From NCBI GenBank assembly GCA_013393415.1, contig JABXHI010000064.1, positions 1-54,844 of the forward strand: a stretch of DNA of 54,844 nt, given 5' to 3'. The notes under the pieces are model-generated. The model saw nothing but the letters and a program-made list of their open reading frames with translations, was not told the DNA's origin and ran no database searches. This stretch comes from Micrococcaceae bacterium (GTDB lineage: Bacteria > Actinomycetota > Actinomycetes > Actinomycetales > Micrococcaceae). The position numbers and the translations under genes are program-made. Positions 18,499 through 26,911 of the stretch are shown one piece after another (the stretch's first letter is position 1; every line of letters starts with the position of its first letter).

Positions 18499-20013
18499 TT
18501 AAGCCTGTTGTTCTAACAACTGCTTGCGCACGGTGGTCGTGTACCGATCTTTTTCATCATTGAAACCATAGGCCAAGAGTTCTGGCCAGGCACGATGGAT
18601 CAAGTCCACTTGTAACTGGGCCCCGGGGCGAACATCCCGGCGGGGACTCAGAAGGATCTCATAGATTCGCCGCGCATTGACCGGCACGATCGAATCGAAC
18701 ACCATGTCCGTTTCGTTCGCAATTTCCGCATACCAACGTGACGACCGGTTTTCCCAATGATACGTATCGGTGTATTCGACATCGTCGTGCAGTAGATCGT
18801 ATTGAAATTGATCAACTTTGTTCCAAAAGAAAGGTGCAAAGGCTTCCACATCGGGTTTTCTTCGACGCACGACTTCACTCAACACCGGAGCCAGACGATC
18901 TTTTCTTCCGGGAATATCTAACTGTCCCCGGATCAAGCGGCCCATTTCGACGAAGTTGCCGCGCACGTGAATACTATTCACATTGGGAAAGATGTCTTTA
19001 TACATGCGCACCATTGGTTGCCCATGATTTCGCATCGCATTACGTTCCATCACCGCGATGTCGTCTGCTGTCAGATTCGGTGTTCTCGGCTTGACGAGCA
19101 CATGAAAATCCTTGGGTAAGTGATCGGCAAGCTGCATCAGCACATTGTGGTCGGTCACCATGGTGCGCTGCCAAAATGACGTCGGAGTCTTGCCCGTTTT
19201 CACGTTGGACGCCGTATAGGTAAAAGCCGTGACGTTGTCTAGATACGGGCGCATGTGTGCCAGCACTGTGCGTGAATCGAGTCCTCCAGATAGCGAGATG
19301 CCGAGACGATGCTGTGGCGCCATCGCAAACAGTTGTTGCAGCTGCTCGTCCCACAACTGGTGGATCGTCTCAACTTTTTCAGCCCAGTCCACGTTTTTAT
19401 ACGGGTTCGGGTTCATGAGCCCGAAGCGCGGTTGAGACCCGTCGTGCAAATGCAACCGATGATTCGGGAGCAGCGCTTTAATATCCGGGTTTCCGGTGAC
19501 ATCCCACAGACCGTCGGGTGAGGTGGCGGGCCGTTCACTATCAAACGGGCATGATGAGGTCGGTGTGGAGGTGAGCAGCTGCAGCATGTCAAAGTGGGAG
19601 GCGATGCGCTGTTGTGCCTGGTTGAAGTACACGGTGCGGTGACCTGCGGCATCGTTATAGGCAATAATGCGGCCCTTTGATTTCAACAGCACCGCATGCC
19701 GTCCACCAATGTCGTAGAGCGCCCGCTCAGTGCCTGTAAAGCCATCGCGCTGAAAGAGCTCCAGGAGATCATCAGCGATTGTGGCGGCACGCGGGTCGAT
19801 CGCCCCGGTAGACAAGGGCAACAGCTTTCCGATCGTGACGAGCCAATCATCTCCCTTGTAGGCAATCCCCACCTCGGTGATCTCATCGGCAAAGAGCACG
19901 TCTCCTGCAAGATCGTACCAGCGATAGTGTGCAAGCTCTTCGAAGATCGCCACCGGTTCAGAACTCAGGAAAAAGCCTCGGGCATACAGTCGTGTCCAGG
20001 TGGGCGTTACCAT
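18499..20013 (-). CDS. asparagine-synthetase-like protein lacking the glutaminase cysteine
   Basis: 504 aa from ATG 20013 (TAGGAGCAAC just upstream). Residues about 1-150 look like a degenerate Ntn-hydrolase (class II amidotransferase) fold, with GGRHAVLLKSKGRIIAYNDAAGHRTVYFN. The protein begins MVTP, so Cys2, the glutaminase nucleophile, is missing. Residues about 220-330 carry the PP-loop pyrophosphatase motif GISLSGGLDSRTVLAHM, which binds ATP. It could activate a carboxylate and use ammonia or another amine, as lasso-peptide cyclases and beta-lactam synthetases do; the true acceptor is unknown. It follows an unrecognised gene by 7 nt, so the two are co-expressed. No precursor-peptide or glycan genes lie next to it. 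Confidence 0.75.
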   Translation of the reverse strand: MVTPTWTRLYARGFFLSSEPVAIFEELAHYRWYDLAGDVLFADEITEVGIAYKGDDWLVTIGKLLPLSTGAIDPRAATIADDLLELFQRDGFTGTERALYDIGGRHAVLLKSKGRIIAYNDAAGHRTVYFNQAQQRIASHFDMLQLLTSTPTSSCPFDSERPATSPDGLWDVTGNPDIKALLPNHRLHLHDGSQPRFGLMNPNPYKNVDWAEKVETIHQLWDEQLQQLFAMAPQHRLGISLSGGLDSRTVLAHMRPYLDNVTAFTYTASNVKTGKTPTSFWQRTMVTDHNVLMQLADHLPKDFHVLVKPRTPNLTADDIAVMERNAMRNHGQPMVRMYKDIFPNVNSIHVRGNFVEMGRLIRGQLDIPGRKDRLAPVLSEVVRRRKPDVEAFAPFFWNKVDQFQYDLLHDDVEYTDTYHWENRSSRWYAEIANETDMVFDSIVPVNARRIYEILLSPRRDVRPGAQLQVDLIHRAWPELLAYGFNDEKDRYTTTVRKQLLEQQA

Positions 20014-20020
20014 GTTGCTC

Positions 20021-21097
20021 CTATGTAGCAGGTTGGCGGCGTGAAGTGAATCGTTTCAACCAGGCTTTCGCTTTGCCAGTGCCCCGCGGCGCAGCATAGG
20101 TCCCTTCGGGATGTATTGCGACGCGAAGTTCCGTGTGCGATGCCTTGGACCAGGATGTTCTCGGATTATCTTTCAGCGCCACCACGGAGATCCTCAGGCG
20201 TGCACTGTGTGGAACAGCGCGTATGGGGACTTGTACTTCAGCCGGCGAGGTCGCGATGTCGATCGAGGCCATCAATGTTTCACCACGGTGGATTTGGACT
20301 GCGAGCGCACCCTTGGCGTTGGGATTCTCATACGCACTACTGACGGTCACCATGATGTCATAGCGTGCCTCGTCGAGCACCTGAAGTATGGGGTCAAGCT
20401 CAATCCATGTGCGGTGATCCTGCAGCATATGCTCGGCGTGGAGCCTCAACGCTCCGTCGAAGGTGGTGGTGGCCAGTGTGTTGCCGTCCGCATCGGTGGT
20501 CACACGCTGCATGGGTGGGACCGCGGCCATAAAATCTTGAGGTGGTGCGATCCACGCGGGGTATTTGGAACGTTCATAGAGGTCTTTGGGATTGAGCCGA
20601 TCGCCGAAGAAGTTCAGGAACCTGGCATGGTCTCGGATGATGTCCCGCAGGATCAGTTCGTGGCTGGGCGCGGTTTGCACCGGGTACCGTTGTGTAAGCG
20701 CATCGAAGGGTGCTGCCAATGGCATCCACGTCTGCGCGACGTTTCGCCGCACCAGGATATTTTGAACACTTTCGTCCGTGCGTGCGGCCTCCACCGCCCA
20801 GATCAACGCACCGTCACTATCCAGCACCTGTGGCAGCTCGTAGGCAGCAAGCAGGTGGACGTCCGGGGCGTTGCGGACCGATGCGATGCCCGACTGCAAT
20901 GCGAGCTCATGACCAGCGGCTGGACTATGGGTCAAGAGGTAGATAGTCAGATGACTTCGGTGTTCCCACAGCAGTGCGAGTACAGCACGTCCAACAAGAT
21001 CGTTTTCTACGACGATGGCACACTGTTGGGGCGGTGGATTCGGCATCCTTGAGCGGAGTTCTTCGACCATGGCCGCAGCAACGTCTGGCCCACACAT
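20021..21097 (-). CDS. unrecognised protein, partner of the Asn-synthetase-like gene
   Basis: 358 aa. Start ATG 21097 chosen because of AAAGGAGTCGGGAAA directly before it. I do not recognise the family. Residues about 20-130 alternate hydrophobic strands and helices (CAIVVENDLVGRAVLALLW, LTIYLLTH, VHLLAAYELPQVL), suggesting a Rossmann-like fold. The middle is helical (HELILRDIIRDHARFLNFFGDRLNPKDLYERSKYPAW). Residues about 230-330 look beta-rich (DIMVTVSSAYENPNAKGALAVQIH, LRISVVALKDN), and the C-terminus is basic. No signal peptide or membrane helix is seen. The 7-nt spacing to the next gene implies a joint function, perhaps modification of a surface polymer or peptide, but that is only inference. 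Confidence 0.6.
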   Translation of the reverse strand: MCGPDVAAAMVEELRSRMPNPPPQQCAIVVENDLVGRAVLALLWEHRSHLTIYLLTHSPAAGHELALQSGIASVRNAPDVHLLAAYELPQVLDSDGALIWAVEAARTDESVQNILVRRNVAQTWMPLAAPFDALTQRYPVQTAPSHELILRDIIRDHARFLNFFGDRLNPKDLYERSKYPAWIAPPQDFMAAVPPMQRVTTDADGNTLATTTFDGALRLHAEHMLQDHRTWIELDPILQVLDEARYDIMVTVSSAYENPNAKGALAVQIHRGETLMASIDIATSPAEVQVPIRAVPHSARLRISVVALKDNPRTSWSKASHTELRVAIHPEGTYAAPRGTGKAKAWLKRFTSRRQPAT

Positions 21098-21174
21098 TTT
21101 CCCGACTCCTTTTGACCGTTGGATACGTTGGTAGTGTACGTCGACGGGTAGTTTGGGTTGCAATATGACTAGTT

Positions 21175-21801
21175 CTATATGATCTGGCAGGCGTCATCGA
21201 CGGATAACCGGCCGGCACGTGGACGAACGGCTTTGGCGTCGTCATCCTTTGGTTTCCAACCAGCGTTGATGATGACTGCGGTTTTCCACCCGGTGTCTGT
21301 GTGGAATTCCTCGTCGACGCGTGCGGCGTTAAAACCAGTCATCGGACCAACGTGTAAACCATGTGCCCGCAAGGCGACGATCAAATAACCAATCTGCAGG
21401 TGGGCCGAGACCTGTGCTATCTGCTCGCGTGCTACCGGATCCGGGTCGAGCTTGTCATGCGCACCCGCTTTGTGAGGAGCCAAATGCGATAGATGGTCAT
21501 GCCATCGCGGATCCCACGCCGCGATGATCGTCATGGGTGCAGCCAATGTCTTGGCACGATTTCCACCCTTCATGTGGGGATCAAGTCGCTGCTTCGCATC
21601 GGCGGAATATACCAGCGTCATGCGCATCGGTTGCGAATTCATTTGAGTGGGAGCCCACCGAATATCCTCATAAGCTTGGGCGATGATGACGGGATCAACT
21701 GGATCTTGCGAAAACGTATTGGTGGTGTGTGCGTCGGTAAAGACACGATCGAGCACCTCACGCGTTGCCACGGCTGCGTCGGTCGGATCTGTTTCCACCA
21801 T
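21175..21801 (-). CDS. nitroreductase-family protein (RutE/malonic semialdehyde reductase-like)
   Basis: 208 aa, ATG 21801 with GAAAGGAAAACTC upstream. An FMN-binding nitroreductase fold is indicated by REVLDRVFTDAHTTNTF, WAPTQMNSQPMRMTLV, the C-terminal half with HLQIGYLIVALRAHGLHVGPMTGFN and the late INAGWKP. Residue order and length match the RutE/HadB branch, which reduces malonic semialdehyde to 3-hydroxypropionate. No rut genes are nearby, so the physiological substrate is open. It is divergent from dnaX. Confidence 0.82.
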   Translation of the reverse strand: MVETDPTDAAVATREVLDRVFTDAHTTNTFSQDPVDPVIIAQAYEDIRWAPTQMNSQPMRMTLVYSADAKQRLDPHMKGGNRAKTLAAPMTIIAAWDPRWHDHLSHLAPHKAGAHDKLDPDPVAREQIAQVSAHLQIGYLIVALRAHGLHVGPMTGFNAARVDEEFHTDTGWKTAVIINAGWKPKDDDAKAVRPRAGRLSVDDACQII

Positions 21802-21905
21802 GAGTTTTCCTTTCGTCGAGCGGGACGATTAAAGTCTAGACTGGGAGTTCTGCCAGCAGATTGTACTGCTAACGATTGCCACGACAGCAAGCTAGGGTAT
21901 TGAGA

Positions 21906-24758
21906 GTGACCACCGCTTTATATCGCCGCTATCGGCCGGATACGTTTGAACAGGTTATTGGCCAAGAGCATGTGACTGTGCCGTTGGCCAACGCCATCGA
22001 CAAACACCGGATCAATCATGCCTACCTGTTTTCGGGTCCCCGCGGTTGTGGGAAAACCACGTCGGCCAGAATTCTGGCACGCTGCCTCAACTGTGCCCAG
22101 GGCCCCACAGCCCACCCGTGCGGACAATGCGATTCCTGCACCGATCTGGCAACCGGTGGACCGGGCTCGCTCGATGTCATTGAAATCGACGCGGCATCCC
22201 ACGGTGGTGTGGACGACGCACGCGATCTGCGTGAACGTGCGACCTTTGCACCAACCCGTGACCGGTACAAAGTCTTCATCATTGACGAAGCACACATGGT
22301 CACTTCGGCCGGTTTCAACGCGCTGCTAAAGATCGTTGAAGAGCCGCCAGAACACATCAAGTTTATTTTTGCCACGACCGAGCCCGATAAAGTGATCGGG
22401 ACTATCCGCTCGCGTACCCATCACTATCCGTTCCGTCTGGTGCCGCCAGAGCCGTTGATGCAGTACTTGGAGACGCTTGCTTCCCAGGAACAGATCCCGA
22501 TTGCCCCGGGCGTTTTGTCGCTGGTGATTCGTGCCGGTGGTGGTTCAGTCCGTGACACCCTGTCGGTCCTCGACCAGCTGCTGGCCGGTGCCACCGACGA
22601 CGGCGTTGGCTACGACCTTGCCGTGAACCTGTTGGGCTTTACCCCAGAGAACCTCCTCGATGATGTCGTCAATGCACTGGCGGCTGAAGATTCACCAACT
22701 GTGTTTCGGGTTGTTGATCAGGTCGTGCAATCTGGCCAGGATCCAGAACGCTTCGTCCAGGATCTGCTCGAACGTTTCCGTGATGTCGTGATCACCAAAG
22801 CTGCCCCGGAACAGGCCGCCGCGATCCTCCACGGTATGCCCGAGGACCAGCTGCGGCGACTCGAGGCCCAAGCAAACCAATTGGGATCGGCCGAAGTCTC
22901 GCGTGCAGCAGATATTACGGCTGCCGCACTGACGCAGATGAATGGGGCAACCTCGCCGCGGTTGCACTTAGAACTGTTGATGGCCCGCCTCATGTTGCCG
23001 GCCACCGACGAGACCGAACGCGGACTCGCGGCGCGTATGGATCGACTGGAGCGTCGCATCGAATACGGTGGCGTACCTGAAGCACCCGCTGCGGCGCCGA
23101 CTCAGCCCGCGCCTCCGCAGCACCACGCAGCGGCTCAAGAAACCGGACTGTCCGGTGCCGCAGCAGCACGTGCGGCGCTTGTGCGTGACGAACAACAAGA
23201 GACTCCGTCTGAGCCACCGCCACAGCTAACCCCCGAACCGGCGGCCAATACACCGTCTCCGGAACCGGCCCCAGAACCGACTCCTGCAGCTGAGCCGGAG
23301 CCGACCGCTGCACCGCAGGAACAGTCGCACCAGCAGCCAGAGCCGGCACAACCTGAACCACAGCAACAGGCTCCTTCGGCACGACCACAGCCAGCGGCGC
23401 AACAATCACAGCAGCAGACTCCCCCTGCACAGCCGCAACAACCAGCCGCGCAACAACCACCACAGGCTGCAGCACCAGAAGCCCCAGCACAACAGCAACC
23501 ATCCCAGGTCGAGATGGTGCGTCGTGCGTGGCCAGAAGTCCTGGAATATCTCAAAAACGAATCGCGTCTGATCTGGATGACGATCAACGGCAATGCACAG
23601 GTCGTCGGTTTTGACGGCCAGCTGTTGACCATCGGCTTCGACAACGATGGCGCTCGCAATACCGTACAGATGCGCGGTGGAGAGAAACTCCTCGCCGCGG
23701 GATTCAACCAGGTATTAGGCATCCAACCCACTCTGGATCTCATCTCGGGCACCTCAGACGGTGGTTCCCCAAAAGGACCTAGCCGCGACGAGCGGCCACA
23801 GCCTGAACAGAGACCATCTGCCCAGGCTGCCCCCGAACCAACGCCCACAGCACCACAGCAACCACCGGCCCAGCACCAACCACCTGCACAACATACGCAG
23901 CCGGCGCCGCAGTCGAGCCCGGTCCCACCACCGCAGAACGCTGGACAACAAGCCTCACCGCAAGCACCCCCGCAGACGGTCGCGCCGTCACAACCTGCTC
24001 AACAGCAGCCCGTGCAACAACCCTCGCCACAGCAACCCGCGCCACAATCGAATCCAATTCACCCGCAGCCGCCGGCCACCGGTGTGGCAGGCTGGGGGTC
24101 TGGTGAACCCGACCAAGCGTGGGGCCAACCTGCATCAGACTGGGGTGAACCAGCTTCCCAATGGGGTCCACCGGATGATGACTGGATGCCGGCCGAAGAT
24201 CCGTGGCAAAACGTTGGATCACAGCAGCCACAAGACCAACCGCCTCCACACCAGGCGCCGCAACAATCACCTGCGGCAGCCACCCCACCGGTCGAACAAG
24301 CGCCTGCGGAAGAACCACAGCTTTCGACGGGTCCAGATCCGGTTGCCGATGACGGCTATGCCGGGTTTATTCCCCGCAATGAACCCGCCGAAGAGCCCTT
24401 CGCCCCGGCGTTTGCCAAGTCTGAAGCCGAGCTGCGCGAAGAGTTCCAACGGCGTTTCAATGACGTCATCCCATCGAGCTCGGGTGGCAACAAACCACAG
24501 CAGGAAAACACCAAGCCTGCTGCGGGATCACGTTTTGCCGAAATGGTCGCACAATACGCTGGCCAACAACCCACACAAACGGACGGCGAACCCGCGGTAC
24601 AAGAAGAAAAAACACCCGACGATGACGACGATGATTACGCGTCGGATGATGACGAAATCATCGAGGACTCCGGTCTCGCCGGCCGAAGCGTCGTCGAAAA
24701 CGTGCTCAATGCTCGTCTGGTTGAAGAACGCAACGCAGACGGCTCCCCGAAACTTTAG
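21906..24758 (+). CDS. dnaX: DNA polymerase III subunit gamma/tau
   Basis: 950 aa from GTG 21906 (MTTALYRRYRPDTFEQVIGQ), the standard family N-terminus. The AAA+ clamp-loader ATPase has Walker A GPRGCGKT (about 44-51), a zinc-binding segment with CLNC and CGQCDSC, Walker B VFIIDEAHM and sensor 1 FATTEP. Domain III follows, with a conserved block AWPEVLEYLKNESRLIWM near residue 545. The C-terminal half is extremely rich in P, Q and A (about 390-540 and 620-830) and ends with an acidic run around DDYASDDDEIIEDSGLAG. It loads the beta clamp at the replication fork. The ribosome site is weak. A typical E. coli-type slippery frameshift signal is not seen, so one full-length tau form is expected. 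Confidence 0.96.
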   Translation: MTTALYRRYRPDTFEQVIGQEHVTVPLANAIDKHRINHAYLFSGPRGCGKTTSARILARCLNCAQGPTAHPCGQCDSCTDLATGGPGSLDVIEIDAASHGGVDDARDLRERATFAPTRDRYKVFIIDEAHMVTSAGFNALLKIVEEPPEHIKFIFATTEPDKVIGTIRSRTHHYPFRLVPPEPLMQYLETLASQEQIPIAPGVLSLVIRAGGGSVRDTLSVLDQLLAGATDDGVGYDLAVNLLGFTPENLLDDVVNALAAEDSPTVFRVVDQVVQSGQDPERFVQDLLERFRDVVITKAAPEQAAAILHGMPEDQLRRLEAQANQLGSAEVSRAADITAAALTQMNGATSPRLHLELLMARLMLPATDETERGLAARMDRLERRIEYGGVPEAPAAAPTQPAPPQHHAAAQETGLSGAAAARAALVRDEQQETPSEPPPQLTPEPAANTPSPEPAPEPTPAAEPEPTAAPQEQSHQQPEPAQPEPQQQAPSARPQPAAQQSQQQTPPAQPQQPAAQQPPQAAAPEAPAQQQPSQVEMVRRAWPEVLEYLKNESRLIWMTINGNAQVVGFDGQLLTIGFDNDGARNTVQMRGGEKLLAAGFNQVLGIQPTLDLISGTSDGGSPKGPSRDERPQPEQRPSAQAAPEPTPTAPQQPPAQHQPPAQHTQPAPQSSPVPPPQNAGQQASPQAPPQTVAPSQPAQQQPVQQPSPQQPAPQSNPIHPQPPATGVAGWGSGEPDQAWGQPASDWGEPASQWGPPDDDWMPAEDPWQNVGSQQPQDQPPPHQAPQQSPAAATPPVEQAPAEEPQLSTGPDPVADDGYAGFIPRNEPAEEPFAPAFAKSEAELREEFQRRFNDVIPSSSGGNKPQQENTKPAAGSRFAEMVAQYAGQQPTQTDGEPAVQEEKTPDDDDDDYASDDDEIIEDSGLAGRSVVENVLNARLVEERNADGSPKL

Positions 24759-24785
24759 AACCCTCGTCCAAAGAAAGGCCCCAAC

Positions 24786-25379
24786 GTGTACGACGGTGCG
24801 GTCCAGTCCCTCATCGATGAACTCGGAAGACTCCCGGGCATCGGCCCCAAGTCTGCCCAGCGCATCGCCTTCCACATTCTTGAAGCCCCAGAAGATGACA
24901 TGGTCGCCCTGGCCGAAGCCATCACCGAGGTCAAAACCAAAATTCGACTCTGTGAAATCTGCTTCAACGTCTCGGAACACAGCACGTGTGCAATCTGCCG
25001 TGATGAACACCGCGATGCAGGCCTGCTGTGTGTGGTTGAAGAGTCCCAGGACGTCATCGCCATTGAACGCACACGTACCTACAACGGCAGATACCACGTG
25101 CTCGGTGGAGCAATCAACCCCATCGGTGGCATCGGGCCCGAACAACTCCGCGTACGAGAACTGCTCACACGCCTCCAGGACGAAGAAGTCACCGAAGTCA
25201 TTCTCGCCACCAACCCCAACCTCGAAGGTGAAGCCACCGCAACCTACCTGACACGCATGCTCTCACCGGTCGGGCTCACGCTGTCACGCCTTGCCTCCGG
25301 GCTCCCCGTCGGTGGGGATCTTGAATACGCCGATGAAGTCACGCTCGGGCGGGCCTTTGAAGGCCGCCGCAAACTTTAG
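24786..25379 (+). CDS. recR: recombination mediator protein RecR
   Basis: 197 aa from GTG 24786 (AAAGAAAGG upstream). The N-terminal helix-hairpin-helix [20 protein letters not shown], a four-cysteine zinc finger (C56, C59, C68, C71 in [16 protein letters not shown]), a TOPRIM domain starting [13 protein letters not shown] and the C-terminal [13 protein letters not shown] are all standard. It loads RecA with RecF/RecO during gap repair. It lies 27 nt after dnaX; the ybaB/ebfC gene that often sits between dnaX and recR is absent here. Confidence 0.97.
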   Translation: MYDGAVQSLIDELGRLPGIGPKSAQRIAFHILEAPEDDMVALAEAITEVKTKIRLCEICFNVSEHSTCAICRDEHRDAGLLCVVEESQDVIAIERTRTYNGRYHVLGGAINPIGGIGPEQLRVRELLTRLQDEEVTEVILATNPNLEGEATATYLTRMLSPVGLTLSRLASGLPVGGDLEYADEVTLGRAFEGRRKL

Positions 25380-25442
25380 CGACCCGCCGCCATCTGGCCG
25401 ATACACTTAACGTCAGTCCCATTTTCTAACCAAAAGGTAGTT

Positions 25443-26729
25443 ATGAGCCTGATCATCCAAAAATACGGCGGTTCATCTGTCGCCGACGCCGAAGGAATAC
25501 AACGCGTCGCCCGCCGAGTGGTCGCCACACAACGTGCCGGCCATCAAGTTGTTGTCGTCGTTTCCGCGATGGGCGACACCACAGATGATCTGCTGGATCT
25601 GGCCGGTCAAGTGACCGACGATGCCCCAGCACGTGAAATGGATATTCTCCTGTCAGCTGGTGAGCGCATCTCCATGGCCCTGTTGGCCATGGCCGTAGAT
25701 TCCAACGGTTCCAAAGCACGCTCCTTCACCGGTTCCCAGGCCGGTATGCTCACCGACGTGTACCACGGCGAGGCCCGCATTACCCGGGTCTCCCCCACAC
25801 GCATCCAAGAGGCAATCGATGACGGCAACGTCGCCATTATCGCCGGTTTTCAGGGCATGTCCCCCGAATCCAAGGATATCACCACGATGGGGCGCGGCGG
25901 ATCCGATACAACCGCTGTTGCCCTCGCGGCCGCCCTCAACGCGGATGCTTGCGAAATCTACTCCGACGTGGACGGTATTTTTACCGCCGACCCCCGCGTC
26001 GTCCCAGCTGCCAGCAAGATCGATGAAATTTCTTCCGAAGAGATGCTGGAACTGGCAGCCTCCGGATCCAAGATCCTCCATTTGCGTTCCGTTGAATACG
26101 CCCGCCGTTTCGGTGTGAAACTCCACGTCCGCTCCTCGTTCACTGAGCAAGAAGGCACCTGGGTGATCCCAGATGAACAAGAGACCATCCAACTACCAGA
26201 AGGCCAGCCCATGGAACAGCCAATCGTCTCCGGTGTTGCACATGACACCTCCGAAGCAAAAGTCACCATCGTCGGTGTCCCAGACATCCCAGGAAAAGCC
26301 GCAGAAATTTTCCAGGTGGTCGCGTCGTCCAACACCAACATTGACATGATCGTCCAAAACCCATCCCGTGCCGGGGCTGGGGCAACAGACATCTCGTTTA
26401 CAGTGCCACTGGATCAGACCAAAGAGGCCATCGCCGCTTTGCGGGATGCCCAAGCAGGTATCGGGTTCGACGATGTCACACACCAGCGCAACATCGGCAA
26501 AATCTCGTTGATCGGTGCGGGCATGCGTTCCAACCCAGGTGTTTCGGCAACCTTCTTCGATGCCCTCCACCGGGCCGGAGCCAACATCGATCTGATTTCG
26601 ACCTCCGAGATTCGCATCTCCGTGGTCACCGCGGAAGACAAACTGGCTGCCGCGGTACAAGAAATTCACAACGCATTTGGACTGGATGCTGAGGAAGAAG
26701 CCACCGTCCACGGTGGTACCGGACGCTAA
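25443..26729 (+). CDS. ask: aspartate kinase (alpha subunit)
   Basis: 428 aa, ATG 25443 after AAGGTAGTT. It phosphorylates aspartate, the first committed step to lysine, threonine, methionine and diaminopimelate. The kinase motif KYGGSSVADAEGI at the N-terminus, GRGGSDTTAVALAAAL and EIYSDVDGIFTADPRVV are intact. The C-terminal half holds two ACT domains (KVTIVGVPDIPGKAAEIF and ISLIGAGMRSNPGVSATFF) for feedback control by amino acids. As in C. glutamicum lysC, a second internal start probably gives a separate regulatory subunit. The last 12 codons (ATVHGGTGR end) are duplicated 2.08 kb downstream at the end of the DUF262 gene. Confidence 0.97.
   Translation: MSLIIQKYGGSSVADAEGIQRVARRVVATQRAGHQVVVVVSAMGDTTDDLLDLAGQVTDDAPAREMDILLSAGERISMALLAMAVDSNGSKARSFTGSQAGMLTDVYHGEARITRVSPTRIQEAIDDGNVAIIAGFQGMSPESKDITTMGRGGSDTTAVALAAALNADACEIYSDVDGIFTADPRVVPAASKIDEISSEEMLELAASGSKILHLRSVEYARRFGVKLHVRSSFTEQEGTWVIPDEQETIQLPEGQPMEQPIVSGVAHDTSEAKVTIVGVPDIPGKAAEIFQVVASSNTNIDMIVQNPSRAGAGATDISFTVPLDQTKEAIAALRDAQAGIGFDDVTHQRNIGKISLIGAGMRSNPGVSATFFDALHRAGANIDLISTSEIRISVVTAEDKLAAAVQEIHNAFGLDAEEEATVHGGTGR
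26211..26729 (+). CDS. aspartate kinase beta (regulatory) subunit from an internal start
   Basis: ATG 26211 (MEQPIVSGVAHDTSEAKV) lies 7 nt after GAAGG, in frame with ask, and gives 172 aa containing only the two ACT domains. The position and sequence are the counterpart of the known internal start of the alpha2beta2 aspartate kinases in Corynebacterium and Bacillus. Inferred by similarity, not proven. Confidence 0.6.
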   Translation: MEQPIVSGVAHDTSEAKVTIVGVPDIPGKAAEIFQVVASSNTNIDMIVQNPSRAGAGATDISFTVPLDQTKEAIAALRDAQAGIGFDDVTHQRNIGKISLIGAGMRSNPGVSATFFDALHRAGANIDLISTSEIRISVVTAEDKLAAAVQEIHNAFGLDAEEEATVHGGTGR

Positions 26730-26766
26730 ACCCAGCACAAACAGCTGAGCGCCACCGCAGAGAACT
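26691..26766 (+). repeat. direct repeat copy 1 (ask 3' end)
   Basis: 76 bp covering the last 13 codons of ask, its stop, and the first arm of the terminator. It matches 28769-28844 at 71 of 76 positions with no gaps. The pair brackets the DUF262 gene. Confidence 0.9.
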
Positions 26767-26790
26767 AGTTCTCTGCGGTGGTTTTTTGTT
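26752..26790 (+). terminator. ask terminator
   Basis: A perfect 30-nt palindrome (26752-26781; arm CCACCGCAGAGAACT) is followed by TTTTTT, a strong rho-independent terminator isolating ask from the DUF262 gene. Confidence 0.9.
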
Positions 26791-26876
26791 TCCTGTCCAA
26801 TTGCGAAGAAACGCCTGTGACTCTTCGAGTTATTTGGAACCTACGTATCGATGTCCCTGCGTGAGACTTATAGAAA

Positions 26877-26905
26877 TTTCAAACTCGAGACGATGCAGCT
26901 AGTGT
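26877..26905 (+). promoter_or_regulatory. promoter of the DUF262 gene, predicted leaderless
   Basis: TTTCAA (26877-26882), 17 nt, TAGTGT (26900-26905), then 6 nt to ATG 26912. No Shine-Dalgarno is present, so transcription probably begins at the start codon. Confidence 0.4.
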
Positions 26906-26911
26906 GTTGGC

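Noticed and set aside
23135-23848. Minus-strand frame rich in Gly and Cys opposite dnaX
   Set aside because: It is the mirror image of the P/Q/A-rich dnaX linker (CCG, CAG and GCA codons read backwards) with no independent signals.
24600-24625. A-rich run in dnaX as a programmed frameshift site
   Set aside because: The heptamer does not fit the X-XXY-YYZ pattern in the reading frame, lies only about 45 codons from the end and has no stem-loop behind it.
23761-25251. Large plus-strand frame overlapping dnaX, recR
   Set aside because: It is an alternative-frame reading of proline/glutamine codons and recR; it has no family similarity or ribosome site.
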